The notes below the pieces were generated by a model, which saw only the letters and a list, made by a program, of their open reading frames with translations, was not told where the DNA came from and did no database searches. From positions 1 through 22,030 of the forward strand of contig JAFEEK010000096.1 in NCBI GenBank assembly GCA_018241165.1: a stretch of 22,030 nucleotides of DNA, read 5' to 3'. Each line of letters starts with the position of its first letter. Position 1 is the stretch's first letter. Below are positions 1 through 8,738 of this stretch, one piece after another. The DNA is from Pseudomonadota bacterium. Lineage in GTDB: Bacteria > Pseudomonadota > Gammaproteobacteria > Xanthomonadales > Rhodanobacteraceae. The translations under genes were made by a program, and so were the position numbers.

Positions 1-1
1 C

Positions 2-2383
2 TCAATTCCGCAGCGGTTTGCCGGTGGTCAGCGTATGCGCGATGCGCGCCTGCGTCTTCGGATTCAGCGCCAACGCGACGAAGTGCTTGCGTTCCAGGTC
101 CAGCAGCCACTGTTCGTCGATCAGCGAGCCGCGCTCGATCTGGCCGCCGCACAAGGTGTCGGCGATGCGCGTTGCGATTTCCATGTCGTGTTCGGAAATG
201 AAACGACCTTCGAGCATGTTGACCAGATTCGCCTTGAACGTCGCCGTGGCCACGTCGCCCGCGGCAACGATCTGCCGATCCGGCAGCGGTGGACGCCAAC
301 CGGATTCGGCCAGCGCATTCGCCTGCGCCTTGGCGACATGAAGCAATTCATCAGCGTGGAAAACGACGACGTCGCTTTGCCGCAGCAAACCCATTTCCTT
401 GGCTTCCAGCGCGCTACCCGAGGTCTTGGCCATCGCCACGGTTTCGAAGTAACCCTTCAACGCGGTGAACACATCGCCACCGAAGGCGTGTTGCGAGGCG
501 CGCAGGGCGAGTTCCTTCAAACCGCCACCGGCGGGCAACAGGCCGACGCCGGCCTCGACGAGGCCGATGTAACTCTCCAGCGCGGCGACCGTGCGCGCCG
601 AGTGCATCTGCAATTCGCAACCACCGCCGAGCGCCATGCCGCGTACCGCTGCGACCACCGGCACCAGCGCATGTTTCACGCGCATCGTCGCCTGCTGGAA
701 GCGCGCGATGAAACCGTCGAGGTCGGCGGCCTTGCCGGATTGCAGCATCGCGCCGGCTTCCTTCAGGTTGGCGCCGACGCTGAAGGGCTCGGAATCCTGC
801 CAGATCACCAGCGCCTTGCTGCCGCGCTCGGCTTCGCCCACCGCGCGCACGATCGCGTCGAGCACGCCGGCGCCGATCGTGTGCATCTTGGACTTGAACG
901 AGAGGATGGCGATGTCGTCGCCGCCGAGCGTCCACATCCGCGCATCGTCGGTTTCGTAGATCGTCGTGCCTGTGTCGGGTCGTTTCGAGCCGAGTACGCT
1001 TTGTGGAAACAACTGGCGCTTGTACACGGGTGCATCCGATGGCGGCACCTGCTTGCCGGTGGATGCGGAATACGAACCGGACGCATCGTGCACGCCGGCG
1101 CGCTTCGGATCGGCTGCCCAGGCGGGCAGGGGCGACTGGCTCATGGCCTTGCCGGCGGCGATATCTTCGGCGATCCATTGGGCGACATTCGCCCAGCCGG
1201 CGGCCTGCCAGGTCTCGAAGGGACCGAGTTTCCAGCCGTAGCCCCAGCGCATGGCGAAGTCGATGTCGCGCGCACTCGCGGCGATGTCGCCAAGCCAGTA
1301 CGCGGCGTAGTGGAACAGGTCGCGGTGCATGGCCCACAGGAACTGCGCCTGCGGATCGGCGCTGGCGCGCAGCTTGGCGAACTGCTCGGCAGGGGTTTTG
1401 AGTTTCAGGATCGCGGCGACCTCGTCGCTGACCTTGCCGGTCTGGGCAACGTAATCGGCTTTGGCCGGATCCAGTACCAAAATTTCCTTGCCAACCTTGC
1501 GGAAGAATCCGGCGCCGCTTTTTTGCCCAAGCGCGCCGCGGGCGACAAGCGCATCGAGCACGGCAGGATTCTTGAAATAGGCGTGCCACGGATCATTCGG
1601 CAGGGTGTCCTGCATGGTCTTGATGACGTGGCCCATCGTGTCCAGTCCGACCACATCGGCGGTGCGATAGGTTGCGCTTTTGGGATGGCCGATGGCCGGG
1701 CCGGTCAGGGCATCGACCACGTCGTAGCTGAGCTTGAACGCGCTGGTGTGGTACATCGTCGCCAGCATCGAAAACACGCCGATGCGGTTGCCGATGAAGT
1801 TCGGTGTGTCCTTGGCGAAGACGACGCCTTTGCCAAGCGTGGTCGTCAGGAATGCTTCCAGTCCGGCGAGAACCGCCGGATCGGTCTTGGCGCAGGCAAT
1901 GACCTCGACCAGATGCATGTAGCGCGGCGGATTGAAGAAATGCACGCCACAGAACCGGTGATGAAGTGTTTCATCAAGAACATCCGCCAACGCATTGATA
2001 CTCAAGCCAGATGTATTGCTGGCTAGTACTGCGGATTTGCTGACATATGGCGCGATTTTGGCGTACAGGTCGCGCTTCCAGTCCAGGCGTTCGGCGATCG
2101 CCTCGATGACGAGGTCGCAGCCCTTGAGCCATTCCAGGTTCGCGTCGTAATTGGCCGGCGTTATCGCACCGGCGCGCGACTTGTCCGCCAGCGGCGCAGG
2201 CGAGAGTTTTTTCAGATTGTCGATGGCTTTCAGGACGATGCCGTCAGGGGCGCCGTCTTTTGCGGCCAGGTCGAACAGCACGGTGTCGACACCGGCATTG
2301 GTCAGGTGCGCGGCGATCTGTGCGCCCATGACGCCAGCGCCCAGCACGGCGGCCTTGTGGATCAGCAAAGCGGAATTGCTCAT
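2..2383 (-). CDS. fadN: Bifunctional 3-hydroxyacyl-CoA dehydrogenase / enoyl-CoA hydratase (FadN-like)
   Basis: Beta-oxidation enzyme of 793 aa that would hydrate enoyl-CoA and oxidise the 3-hydroxyacyl-CoA with NAD+. The N-terminal half is the dehydrogenase: the NAD loop GAGVMG is at residues 15-20, and the catalytic pair H148 (in GVHFFNPP) and E160 has the 12-residue spacing of the family. A C-terminal crotonase domain spans roughly residues 490-690, with GGGCE and VEAGVGLLPAGGG giving E590 and E610, the two expected catalytic glutamates 20 residues apart. The domain order is dehydrogenase then hydratase, the reverse of E. coli FadB/FadJ and like Bacillus FadN (about 790 aa). The start at MSNSALL is chosen because GAGG lies about 8 nt upstream and the NAD fold begins at once; the reading frame stays open further upstream but without family-like sequence. 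It follows the PsrA-like regulator by 41 bp on the same strand. A thiolase gene may lie beyond the window edge (inference). Confidence 0.93.
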   Translation of the reverse strand: MSNSALLIHKAAVLGAGVMGAQIAAHLTNAGVDTVLFDLAAKDGAPDGIVLKAIDNLKKLSPAPLADKSRAGAITPANYDANLEWLKGCDLVIEAIAERLDWKRDLYAKIAPYVSKSAVLASNTSGLSINALADVLDETLHHRFCGVHFFNPPRYMHLVEVIACAKTDPAVLAGLEAFLTTTLGKGVVFAKDTPNFIGNRIGVFSMLATMYHTSAFKLSYDVVDALTGPAIGHPKSATYRTADVVGLDTMGHVIKTMQDTLPNDPWHAYFKNPAVLDALVARGALGQKSGAGFFRKVGKEILVLDPAKADYVAQTGKVSDEVAAILKLKTPAEQFAKLRASADPQAQFLWAMHRDLFHYAAYWLGDIAASARDIDFAMRWGYGWKLGPFETWQAAGWANVAQWIAEDIAAGKAMSQSPLPAWAADPKRAGVHDASGSYSASTGKQVPPSDAPVYKRQLFPQSVLGSKRPDTGTTIYETDDARMWTLGGDDIAILSFKSKMHTIGAGVLDAIVRAVGEAERGSKALVIWQDSEPFSVGANLKEAGAMLQSGKAADLDGFIARFQQATMRVKHALVPVVAAVRGMALGGGCELQMHSARTVAALESYIGLVEAGVGLLPAGGGLKELALRASQHAFGGDVFTALKGYFETVAMAKTSGSALEAKEMGLLRQSDVVVFHADELLHVAKAQANALAESGWRPPLPDRQIVAAGDVATATFKANLVNMLEGRFISEHDMEIATRIADTLCGGQIERGSLIDEQWLLDLERKHFVALALNPKTQARIAHTLTTGKPLRN

Positions 2384-2424
2384 GAAAACCTCGTGATTCG
2401 AAACAATGACCTGGGAGATCTGCC

Positions 2425-3045
2425 TCAACCGGCTCTCAAGCCTGCGGCAGCGAATTTGATCAGGTGCTCGGCCGCCAGATCGCGGTGTTGCAGCTCGGAC
2501 ATTCCGGGCCGGCGCTTGATTACGCCGAAGTCGGCCATGGCGTAGGTCAGTGCGCCGCTGACGATATCCAGGCGCCAATACAGTTCCTGCTTGTCCAGAT
2601 GCGGCAGCGCCTGGCCGAACGCGGCGACGAACTGCTTGAGGACATGACTGTAGTTGTCGTGCAGGAACTTGCGCAGGCGTTCGTTGTGCTCGGCGAAGGC
2701 GCGCGCCAGCACGCGCACGAAGCCGGCGCCGCCGTCATCGGCCATGGACAGCGCCAGGGCAGGGCGCACGAAGGCGCCAAGTACTTCTTCCAGCGTGAAT
2801 TTGGATTGTCGCAGGACCGTAGCCAGTGCCGTCAGCCGCTCTTCATTGAGGCTGTCCAGTCGACGCCGGAAGACCTCGTTGACGAGGTTTTCCTTGGACC
2901 CGAAATGGTAATTGACGGCAGCCAAATTCACGTTGGCCGATGCCGTGACCTGGCGTAGCGATGCGCCGGCGAAACCGTGGCGCGCGAAAAGCGTTTCGGC
3001 GGAATCGAGGATGCGCTGCTTGGTGGAAAAATGCGGGACGTTCAA
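2425..3045 (-). CDS. TetR-family transcriptional regulator, PsrA-like
   Basis: DNA-binding repressor of about 206 aa. The N-terminal TetR helix-turn-helix covers roughly residues 10-56 and contains NLAAVNYHFGSKENLV, the recognition-helix wording shared with PsrA, the acyl-CoA/fatty-acid-sensing regulator of Pseudomonas. The C-terminal half (VLARAFAEHNERLRKFLHDNY, then LYWRLDIVSGALTYAM) also resembles the PsrA ligand domain. It lies just upstream of the fadN-like gene on the same strand, so control of beta-oxidation in response to long-chain fatty acids is the likely role (inference). The start is uncertain: I use a TTG at 3045 because AGGGA lies upstream and the domain starts right after it. 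An ATG at 3171 would add 42 residues rich in Arg that do not look like the family. Confidence 0.85.
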   Translation of the reverse strand: MNVPHFSTKQRILDSAETLFARHGFAGASLRQVTASANVNLAAVNYHFGSKENLVNEVFRRRLDSLNEERLTALATVLRQSKFTLEEVLGAFVRPALALSMADDGGAGFVRVLARAFAEHNERLRKFLHDNYSHVLKQFVAAFGQALPHLDKQELYWRLDIVSGALTYAMADFGVIKRRPGMSELQHRDLAAEHLIKFAAAGLRAG

Positions 3046-3209
3046 ACCGGATTCCCTGGAGGCGGCACCGATCGGTCGAGTCCGGCGCAGATGACGATGG
3101 AACGAGCGTTTGAATTCTAGTCGGGTTGGTGAATACCGGTCAACGCGCATGCGTTGGATGGGTCGCGGCATGCGTAGAATCCAAAGCGGTTTTGTGACGT
3201 AACCCCTCG

Positions 3210-3237
3210 GAATCGTGTGAAATTGGTGTTACGATTC
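3210..3237. promoter_or_regulatory. Inverted repeat in the psrA-ndk divergent region
   Basis: GAATCGT (3210-3216) and ACGATTC (3231-3237) form a perfect 7-bp inverted repeat with a 14-nt spacer, about 40 bp upstream of the ndk start. The 229-bp region between the divergent psrA-like gene and ndk must hold both promoters. TTGTGA at 3192 is a possible -35 for ndk, but I cannot fix a convincing -10. Whether the repeat is an operator or chance is not known. Confidence 0.3.
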
Positions 3238-3274
3238 ACATTCCCTGCACAAACCCGAATTCGGAGAAAAATCC

Positions 3275-3700
3275 ATGGCGCTGGAGCGCACCCTTTCCAT
3301 CATCAAACCCGATGCCGTCGCGAAAAACGTCATCGGCGAAATCTACGCGCGTTTCGAAAAGGCCGGCTTGAAAGTCGTCGCCGCAAGAATGAAACAGTTG
3401 TCGCGTGCCGAAGCCGAGGGTTTTTATGCCGTGCATCGCGAGCGCCCGTTCTTCAAGCCGCTCGTCGATTTCATGATTTCCGGTCCGGTGATGATACAGG
3501 CGCTCGAAGGCGAGAATGCGATCCTGAAGAATCGCGACCTGATGGGCGCGACCGATCCGAAGAAGGCGGCGCCGGGAACGATTCGCGCGGATTTCGCGCA
3601 GTCGATCGATGCGAATGCGGTGCATGGTTCCGATGCGCCGGAAACTGCAAAAGTGGAAATTGCGTATTTTTTCAGTGGTGTGGAGTTGTGTTCGCGCTGA
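3275..3700 (+). CDS. ndk: Nucleoside diphosphate kinase
   Basis: Cytosolic enzyme of 141 aa that transfers the gamma phosphate of ATP to NDPs through a phosphohistidine. The start [17 protein letters not shown] is the family signature, and the active-site motif NAVHGSD places the catalytic histidine at H117, exactly where the family has it. Length is normal. GGAGA 8 nt before the ATG is a good ribosome binding site. It is the first gene of the plus-strand cluster ndk-rlmN-pilF-rodZ, and the following rlmN begins at the base after its stop codon. The promoter should lie in the 229-bp gap upstream, shared with the divergent regulator gene. Confidence 0.97.
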   Translation: MALERTLSIIKPDAVAKNVIGEIYARFEKAGLKVVAARMKQLSRAEAEGFYAVHRERPFFKPLVDFMISGPVMIQALEGENAILKNRDLMGATDPKKAAPGTIRADFAQSIDANAVHGSDAPETAKVEIAYFFSGVELCSR

Positions 3701-4811
<1,111 letters not shown>

Positions 4812-4822
<11 letters not shown>

Positions 4823-5633
4823 GACCCTGCAGATGTTCGGCATGGCCGTCGCTTGCATCGCATTCGCGGCATGCTCGTCGAACAACAAGATCGTCAAATA
4901 CCGGCAGGACGACAACAGCCAGAGTCCCAACGAATCCAAGGCCGAAAAACGCCAGGATGCGGCACAGGTTCGCGTCGAGCTTGGCCAGCGTTACATGGAG
5001 CAAGGCAAGCTGGAGATCGCCTTGGACAACCTGAAAAAAGCCTTGCAGTACGACGACAACTATGTCGACGCACACACCGTCATCGCCGTGCTGTACGAGC
5101 GTATCGGCAATGTCGAAGAGGCCGGCATGCACTACAAGCGCGCGGTTGAACTGGCGCCGAAATCCGGCGACACCAACAACAACTACGGCCAGTACCTGTG
5201 CGCCAAAGGCCAGTACGACCAGGCGCAGAAATATTACGCCCAGGCGATGCGCGACCCGTTCTACAAGACCCCGGGCGTGCTTTATGCCAATGCCGGCATC
5301 TGCCTGGTCGATCACGGTGGCGGCCAGCGCCTCGACGAGGCGCAGCTCGATTTTCGCCGTGCGCTCGAAGTGGATCCTCACAACGCGTTGGCATTGTTCT
5401 ACATGGCCAAGCTGCTGTACCTGAAGGACGATTTTTTCCATGCGCGCGCGTTCATCCAGCGCTTCGAAGCGCTCGGGCACCCGGATCCGGCGGCCTTGCT
5501 GCTGGCGCGCAATATCGAAGTGAAACTCGGTCACGCCGATTCGGCCCGCGCCTACGCCGATCGCCTGCGCAAGGATTTCCCGGATTCCGACCAGACCCAT
5601 TCTCTCGACGCCGTCGCCCCCAAATCGCCGTAG
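4812..5633 (+). CDS. pilF: Type IV pilus biogenesis TPR lipoprotein PilF/PilW
   Basis: Outer-membrane lipoprotein of 273 aa; in Pseudomonas PilF is the pilotin needed for assembly of the PilQ secretin. A lipoprotein signal ends at C21 (AFAAC), followed by an SSN linker and then at least four TPR units from about residue 50 to 240 (for example [20 protein letters not shown] and [20 protein letters not shown]). Length is close to that of other PilF proteins. It starts inside the end of rlmN and stops 4 bp before rodZ. The ndk-rlmN-pilF-rodZ order is conserved in many gammaproteobacteria and supports the identification. Presence of pilF implies type IV pili in this organism (inference). Confidence 0.92.
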
Positions 5634-5637
5634 TCCC

Positions 5638-6705
5638 ATGAGCAAGCGCAAAAACAAGAACAAGTATCGCCATTCGTCGCAAATGCCGACATCGGATATG
5701 GCCACGGATCAGCAGGCCGAGCTGCCATTGCCGCGGACGCCGGAAGTGTGCACTGCGGACTGCGCATCGAATCCGCACATGAATGCGCAGGCTCTTGCAG
5801 AGCCGGTTCCGCTGGAAGCAATGCCCGATGCCGCGCACGCTGCAACCACGATCGTGGTCGAAGCGTCGCTTGGCCAGCGTCTGCGCGCCGCTCGTGAAGC
5901 GCGCGGGCTCAGTCGCGAGGAAGCCGCGCGCGCGTTGAAGTTTCCGGTTACGACACTGGCCGCGTTGGAAGCCGAGCAGTTCGAGCGCATCGGACACGGC
6001 GTTTATTTGCGCGGTTATCTGAGCAAGTACCTGCAATTGCTGGATTTGCCGCAAATCCTCTGCGAGCGCGTCGTGCAGGATCATTCCGCGCCGCCGCCGC
6101 TGACGATGAGCGGCACGATTTCGCGTCCGCGCTATTTGTTCGAACGCTACTCGGGGTCGGCGCTCTACCTGATCCTGACCGGAGTGATTGTCGTACCGGC
6201 CGCGTTGCTCGCACTGCGCGCCGGTTTCGACCAGAATCTTGCCCAGATCACGCCGCTGGATGCGCCACCTGCCGTCTCCGCTCCAGCGCCCGAGACAATC
6301 AGCCGCAATCCGGCGCCGGCAATCGCAGCGGAATCGCCCGAGTCCGAAGTCCCGTTAACCGCCTCGATGACGCCGTTTCCGGCAACATCCGCAAACAAAC
6401 CGATGGCGCCGCCGCTTGCTGTCGCCAGCGATGCCGTGAATCGCGTCCGTTTGACCCTGGCGCAGGCCAGTTGGGTGGAAATAGTCGATGCCGATGGCAG
6501 GAAGCTCGAATACAGCCTGTTGCCTGCGGGCAGTGAACGCGAATATTCAAGCGACGTGGCGCTCGATATCCGCATCGGCAACGCGGAAGGCGCGACACTA
6601 TCGATCGATGGCAAGCCGCAGGATCTGGCCGAGTATCGTCGCGCCAATGTCGCCCATCTCAAGGTGGCCGATGGCGCGGCAAGTCCCGGGCATAACGCCG
6701 GCTGA
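5638..6705 (+). CDS. rodZ: RodZ-like cytoskeletal membrane protein (HTH_25 and DUF4115)
   Basis: Bitopic inner-membrane protein that links MreB to the cell-wall machinery and helps set rod shape. Of 355 aa, residues 78-135 form the helix-turn-helix domain (LGQRLRAAREARGLSREEAA and GVYLRGYLSKYLQLL). A single membrane segment lies at about 174-194, a Pro/Ala-rich periplasmic linker at about 205-265, and a C-terminal DUF4115 domain at about 268-345 (VRLTLAQASWVEIVDADGRKL). The helix-turn-helix normally begins near residue 15, so the roughly 77-residue leader, which opens with a very basic MSKRKNKNKYRH stretch, is unusual. Internal ATGs at residues 16, 21, 48 and 62 are alternative starts. I keep the first ATG because it lies 4 bp after pilF. 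Confidence 0.88.
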   Translation: MSKRKNKNKYRHSSQMPTSDMATDQQAELPLPRTPEVCTADCASNPHMNAQALAEPVPLEAMPDAAHAATTIVVEASLGQRLRAAREARGLSREEAARALKFPVTTLAALEAEQFERIGHGVYLRGYLSKYLQLLDLPQILCERVVQDHSAPPPLTMSGTISRPRYLFERYSGSALYLILTGVIVVPAALLALRAGFDQNLAQITPLDAPPAVSAPAPETISRNPAPAIAAESPESEVPLTASMTPFPATSANKPMAPPLAVASDAVNRVRLTLAQASWVEIVDADGRKLEYSLLPAGSEREYSSDVALDIRIGNAEGATLSIDGKPQDLAEYRRANVAHLKVADGAASPGHNAG

Positions 6706-6715
6706 CCGGCATAAC

Positions 6716-6740
6716 GCGCCTTGAACGCAGGTTGAGGCGC
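6716..6740 (+). other. Small hairpin after rodZ
   Basis: GCGCCT (6716-6721) pairs with AGGCGC (6735-6740) across a 13-nt loop, 11 bp after the rodZ stop. The following bases are TTCCTGTT, not a proper T-run, so this is at best a weak terminator or attenuator. Confidence 0.25.
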
Positions 6741-6744
6741 TTCC

Positions 6745-6753
6745 TGTTACCCT
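6745..6753 (+). promoter_or_regulatory. Candidate extended -10 promoter for yfgM-bamB-der
   Basis: TGTTACCCT matches the extended -10 form TGN-TANNNT and lies 70 bp upstream of the yfgM ATG, in the 117-bp gap where ispG and hisS are missing. No good -35 is visible at the normal distance. The rest of the gap holds a GC-rich imperfect palindrome (about 6764-6786) and a TTTTTT run at 6806-6811, with no gene. Confidence 0.35.
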
Positions 6754-6822
6754 ACGCACCCTCGCGCCCGGCGCCGGCGTTGGCGCAGTGCGAACTTTTC
6801 AATCTTTTTTCGGATACCACCA

Positions 6823-7473
6823 ATGGCTTTCGACGTACTGGACGAACACGAACAAGGCGAGCTTGTACAAAAATGGCTGCGTGAAAATACGCTGTCGATC
6901 CTGATTGGCGTTGGCCTCGGATTGGTCCTGATTTTCGGTTGGCAGCAGTGGCGCCGGCATAAGGCAGTGCACAGCCTGGATGCAGCGACGCAATATCAGG
7001 TATTCAGCGACGACCTGGCCAAGAAGGACAATGACGGCGCCAAGGCGATCGCCGCGAAATTGCAAAGCGGCTTTGCCGATACTCCGTACGCCGTACTCGC
7101 CGCCATGCGCTTGGCCAGCGATGCGGCCGCCAGCGGTGATCCGGCCGAGGCGAACAAGGCCTTGCGCGATGCCTATGATCGCGCCAGCATCCCTGCGCTC
7201 AAGACCCTGGCCGGACTCAATCTTGCCCGCGCCGAAATCTCGCAGAACAAGGCGCAGGATGCGCTGAAACTGCTCGAGACCTTGCCGCAGGACGGTTACG
7301 CCGCGCTGCGCGACGAATTGCGCGGCGATGCCTTGTCCGCGCTGGGTCGCGGCGATGACGCACGCAAGGCTTATACCGATGCCCTGACGCACCTCGACGC
7401 GAATGCAGCCAATCGTGCCTTCGTGCAGATGAAACTCGACGATCTCACCGGTGCGGAGAAGAAGGGCTCATGA
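6823..7473 (+). CDS. yfgM: YfgM-family periplasmic TPR protein (ancillary SecYEG translocon subunit)
   Basis: Inner-membrane protein of 216 aa with a short cytoplasmic N-terminus (MAFDVLDEHEQGELVQKWLREN), one membrane span at about residues 25-41 (LSILIGVGLGLVLIFGW), and a periplasmic TPR_21-type helical domain to the end. The N-terminal wording is typical of YfgM. In E. coli it works with PpiD at the SecYEG translocon as a periplasmic chaperone partner. Its stop overlaps the bamB start as ATGA, so the two are probably translated together. The ribosome binding site before the ATG is weak. Confidence 0.9.
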   Translation: MAFDVLDEHEQGELVQKWLRENTLSILIGVGLGLVLIFGWQQWRRHKAVHSLDAATQYQVFSDDLAKKDNDGAKAIAAKLQSGFADTPYAVLAAMRLASDAAASGDPAEANKALRDAYDRASIPALKTLAGLNLARAEISQNKAQDALKLLETLPQDGYAALRDELRGDALSALGRGDDARKAYTDALTHLDANAANRAFVQMKLDDLTGAEKKGS

Positions 7474-8675
7474 AGCGCATCGCAATCGTGTTGTCGGTGG
7501 CCGTCGCCATGAGCGGCTGCGCCACCATCAAGGGCTGGTTCAACGACACCAAGAAGGAAAACATCCAGCCGCCCACGCCGCTGACGCAATTCGAACCTTC
7601 GCTCAACGTGCAAAAACTCTGGGACGCGCATGCGGATGCCGGCGCTGGCGAAAGCGGCGCACGCATGGCGCCCGCATTTGCCGACGGCAAGATCTTTGTC
7701 GGCGGCGTGGATGGTGGTGTCTCCGCGCTGGATGCCGGCACCGGCCGCAGCGTATGGAGCCGGCATTTCGGCAAGCGCAGTGGCTTCATCCTGCACCACG
7801 GCAACAACTCGCTGCGCTGGTCCGGCGGCCCGGCCGTGGATGGCGGTCTGCTCGTGATCGGCTCGCTGGAAGGCGAGGTGCTGGCGCTGGATGCCGGGAC
7901 CGGCGCCGATCGCTGGCATGCGCAGGTTTCCTCCGAAGTCATCGCCGCGCCGGCGATCGCCGACGGCATCGTCGTGGTGCGCACGGATGACGGACGCGTG
8001 TTTGGCCTGGATGCCACCGACGGCTCGCGCAAGTGGGTTTACGACCGTTCCACGGTTCCGGCGCTGAGTCTGCGCGGCAACGCCGTGCCGCGCATCGCCG
8101 ATGGCGTCGTCTATGCCGGCGAAGACAACGGCAAACTCGTCGCCTTGCGCCTGAAGGACGGCAACGTGCTCTGGGAACAGACGATTTCTCCCGGCGAAGG
8201 ACGCACTGAATTGGCGCGCCTGCAGGACATCGACGGCGGTATCGCCGTGGCCGATGGCGTCGTGTATGCCGCGGGTTACCAAGGCATGACCGTGGCGCTC
8301 ATCGCCGACTCGGGCCGCCCGCTGTGGACGCACGCCTTGTCGAGCTACACCGGTGTCGCGCTCGCGCCGACGCAGATCTATGTCGCCGATGCCGATTCGC
8401 AGGTATGGGCCCTGGATTTGCGCACCGGCGCATCGGACTGGAAGCAGGAAGGCCTCAAGTATCGCTGGCTTGGCGAAGCTGCCACCGTCGGCGATTACGT
8501 CGTCGTCGGCGACAGGGAAGGATGGGTGCACTGGCTGGCCGCGAGCGATGGCAAGTTTGCCGCGCGTGTGCGCCTGTCCAAGCATGCGATCCAGTCCGCG
8601 CCGCTGGTTGTCGGCGATACCGTCTATGTCGAAGATGTCGATGGAGTAGTCGGCGCATACCGCGTCGGCAAATAG
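7470..8675 (+). CDS. bamB: Outer membrane assembly lipoprotein BamB
   Basis: Lipoprotein component of the BAM complex that inserts beta-barrel proteins into the outer membrane. The 401-aa product has a lipoprotein signal ending at C17 (VAMSGC) and then an eight-bladed PQQ-type beta-propeller with repeated blades such as GGVDGGVSALDAGTGRSVWS, LEGEVLALDAGTGADRW and DDGRVFGLDATDGSRKWVY. Length fits BamB (about 380-400 aa). It sits between yfgM and der as in most gammaproteobacteria, and overlaps yfgM by 4 bp. A palindromic repeat separates it from der. Confidence 0.96.
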   Translation: MKRIAIVLSVAVAMSGCATIKGWFNDTKKENIQPPTPLTQFEPSLNVQKLWDAHADAGAGESGARMAPAFADGKIFVGGVDGGVSALDAGTGRSVWSRHFGKRSGFILHHGNNSLRWSGGPAVDGGLLVIGSLEGEVLALDAGTGADRWHAQVSSEVIAAPAIADGIVVVRTDDGRVFGLDATDGSRKWVYDRSTVPALSLRGNAVPRIADGVVYAGEDNGKLVALRLKDGNVLWEQTISPGEGRTELARLQDIDGGIAVADGVVYAAGYQGMTVALIADSGRPLWTHALSSYTGVALAPTQIYVADADSQVWALDLRTGASDWKQEGLKYRWLGEAATVGDYVVVGDREGWVHWLAASDGKFAARVRLSKHAIQSAPLVVGDTVYVEDVDGVVGAYRVGK

Positions 8676-8683
8676 CGTTTTTT

Positions 8684-8731
8684 GCCTCTCCCGCTGGCGG
8701 GAGAGGCCGCGCCCGCAGGCGCGGGTGAGGG
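8684..8731. repeat. Palindromic intergenic repeat (REP-like) between bamB and der
   Basis: A perfect 11-bp stem with a 2-nt TG loop (8684-8694 with 8697-8707) is followed by a second hairpin CGCGCC-CGCA-GGCGCG (8708-8723) and the tail GGTGAGGG. The CCTCTCCC of the first arm can also pair with that tail. This CTCTCCCGC...GCGGGAGAG...GGTGAGGG pattern resembles dispersed intergenic repeats I recall from Xanthomonadales genomes. It fills nearly the whole gap between the bamB stop and the der start. Its GAGGG (8727-8731) is 7 nt before the der ATG and serves as its ribosome binding site. Confidence 0.7.
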
Positions 8732-8738
8732 TGGTTCA

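Noticed and set aside
35..2026. Long plus-strand open frame (663 codons) opposite fadN
   Set aside because: It is antisense to a gene with intact catalytic motifs; the protein is Arg/His-rich, low in complexity and matches no family. High-GC codon bias readily leaves such frames open.
3216..3240. TGTGA...TCACA as a CRP/Clp site upstream of ndk
   Set aside because: The spacer is 15 nt rather than the 6 nt such sites need.
8671..8707. Hairpin after bamB as an intrinsic terminator
   Set aside because: The T-run lies before the hairpin on the plus strand, not after it, and the essential der gene follows directly.
8682..8738. TTG start adding 19 residues to Der
   Set aside because: The added peptide only translates the palindromic repeat, and the ATG at 8739 has a good ribosome binding site and matches the family N-terminus.
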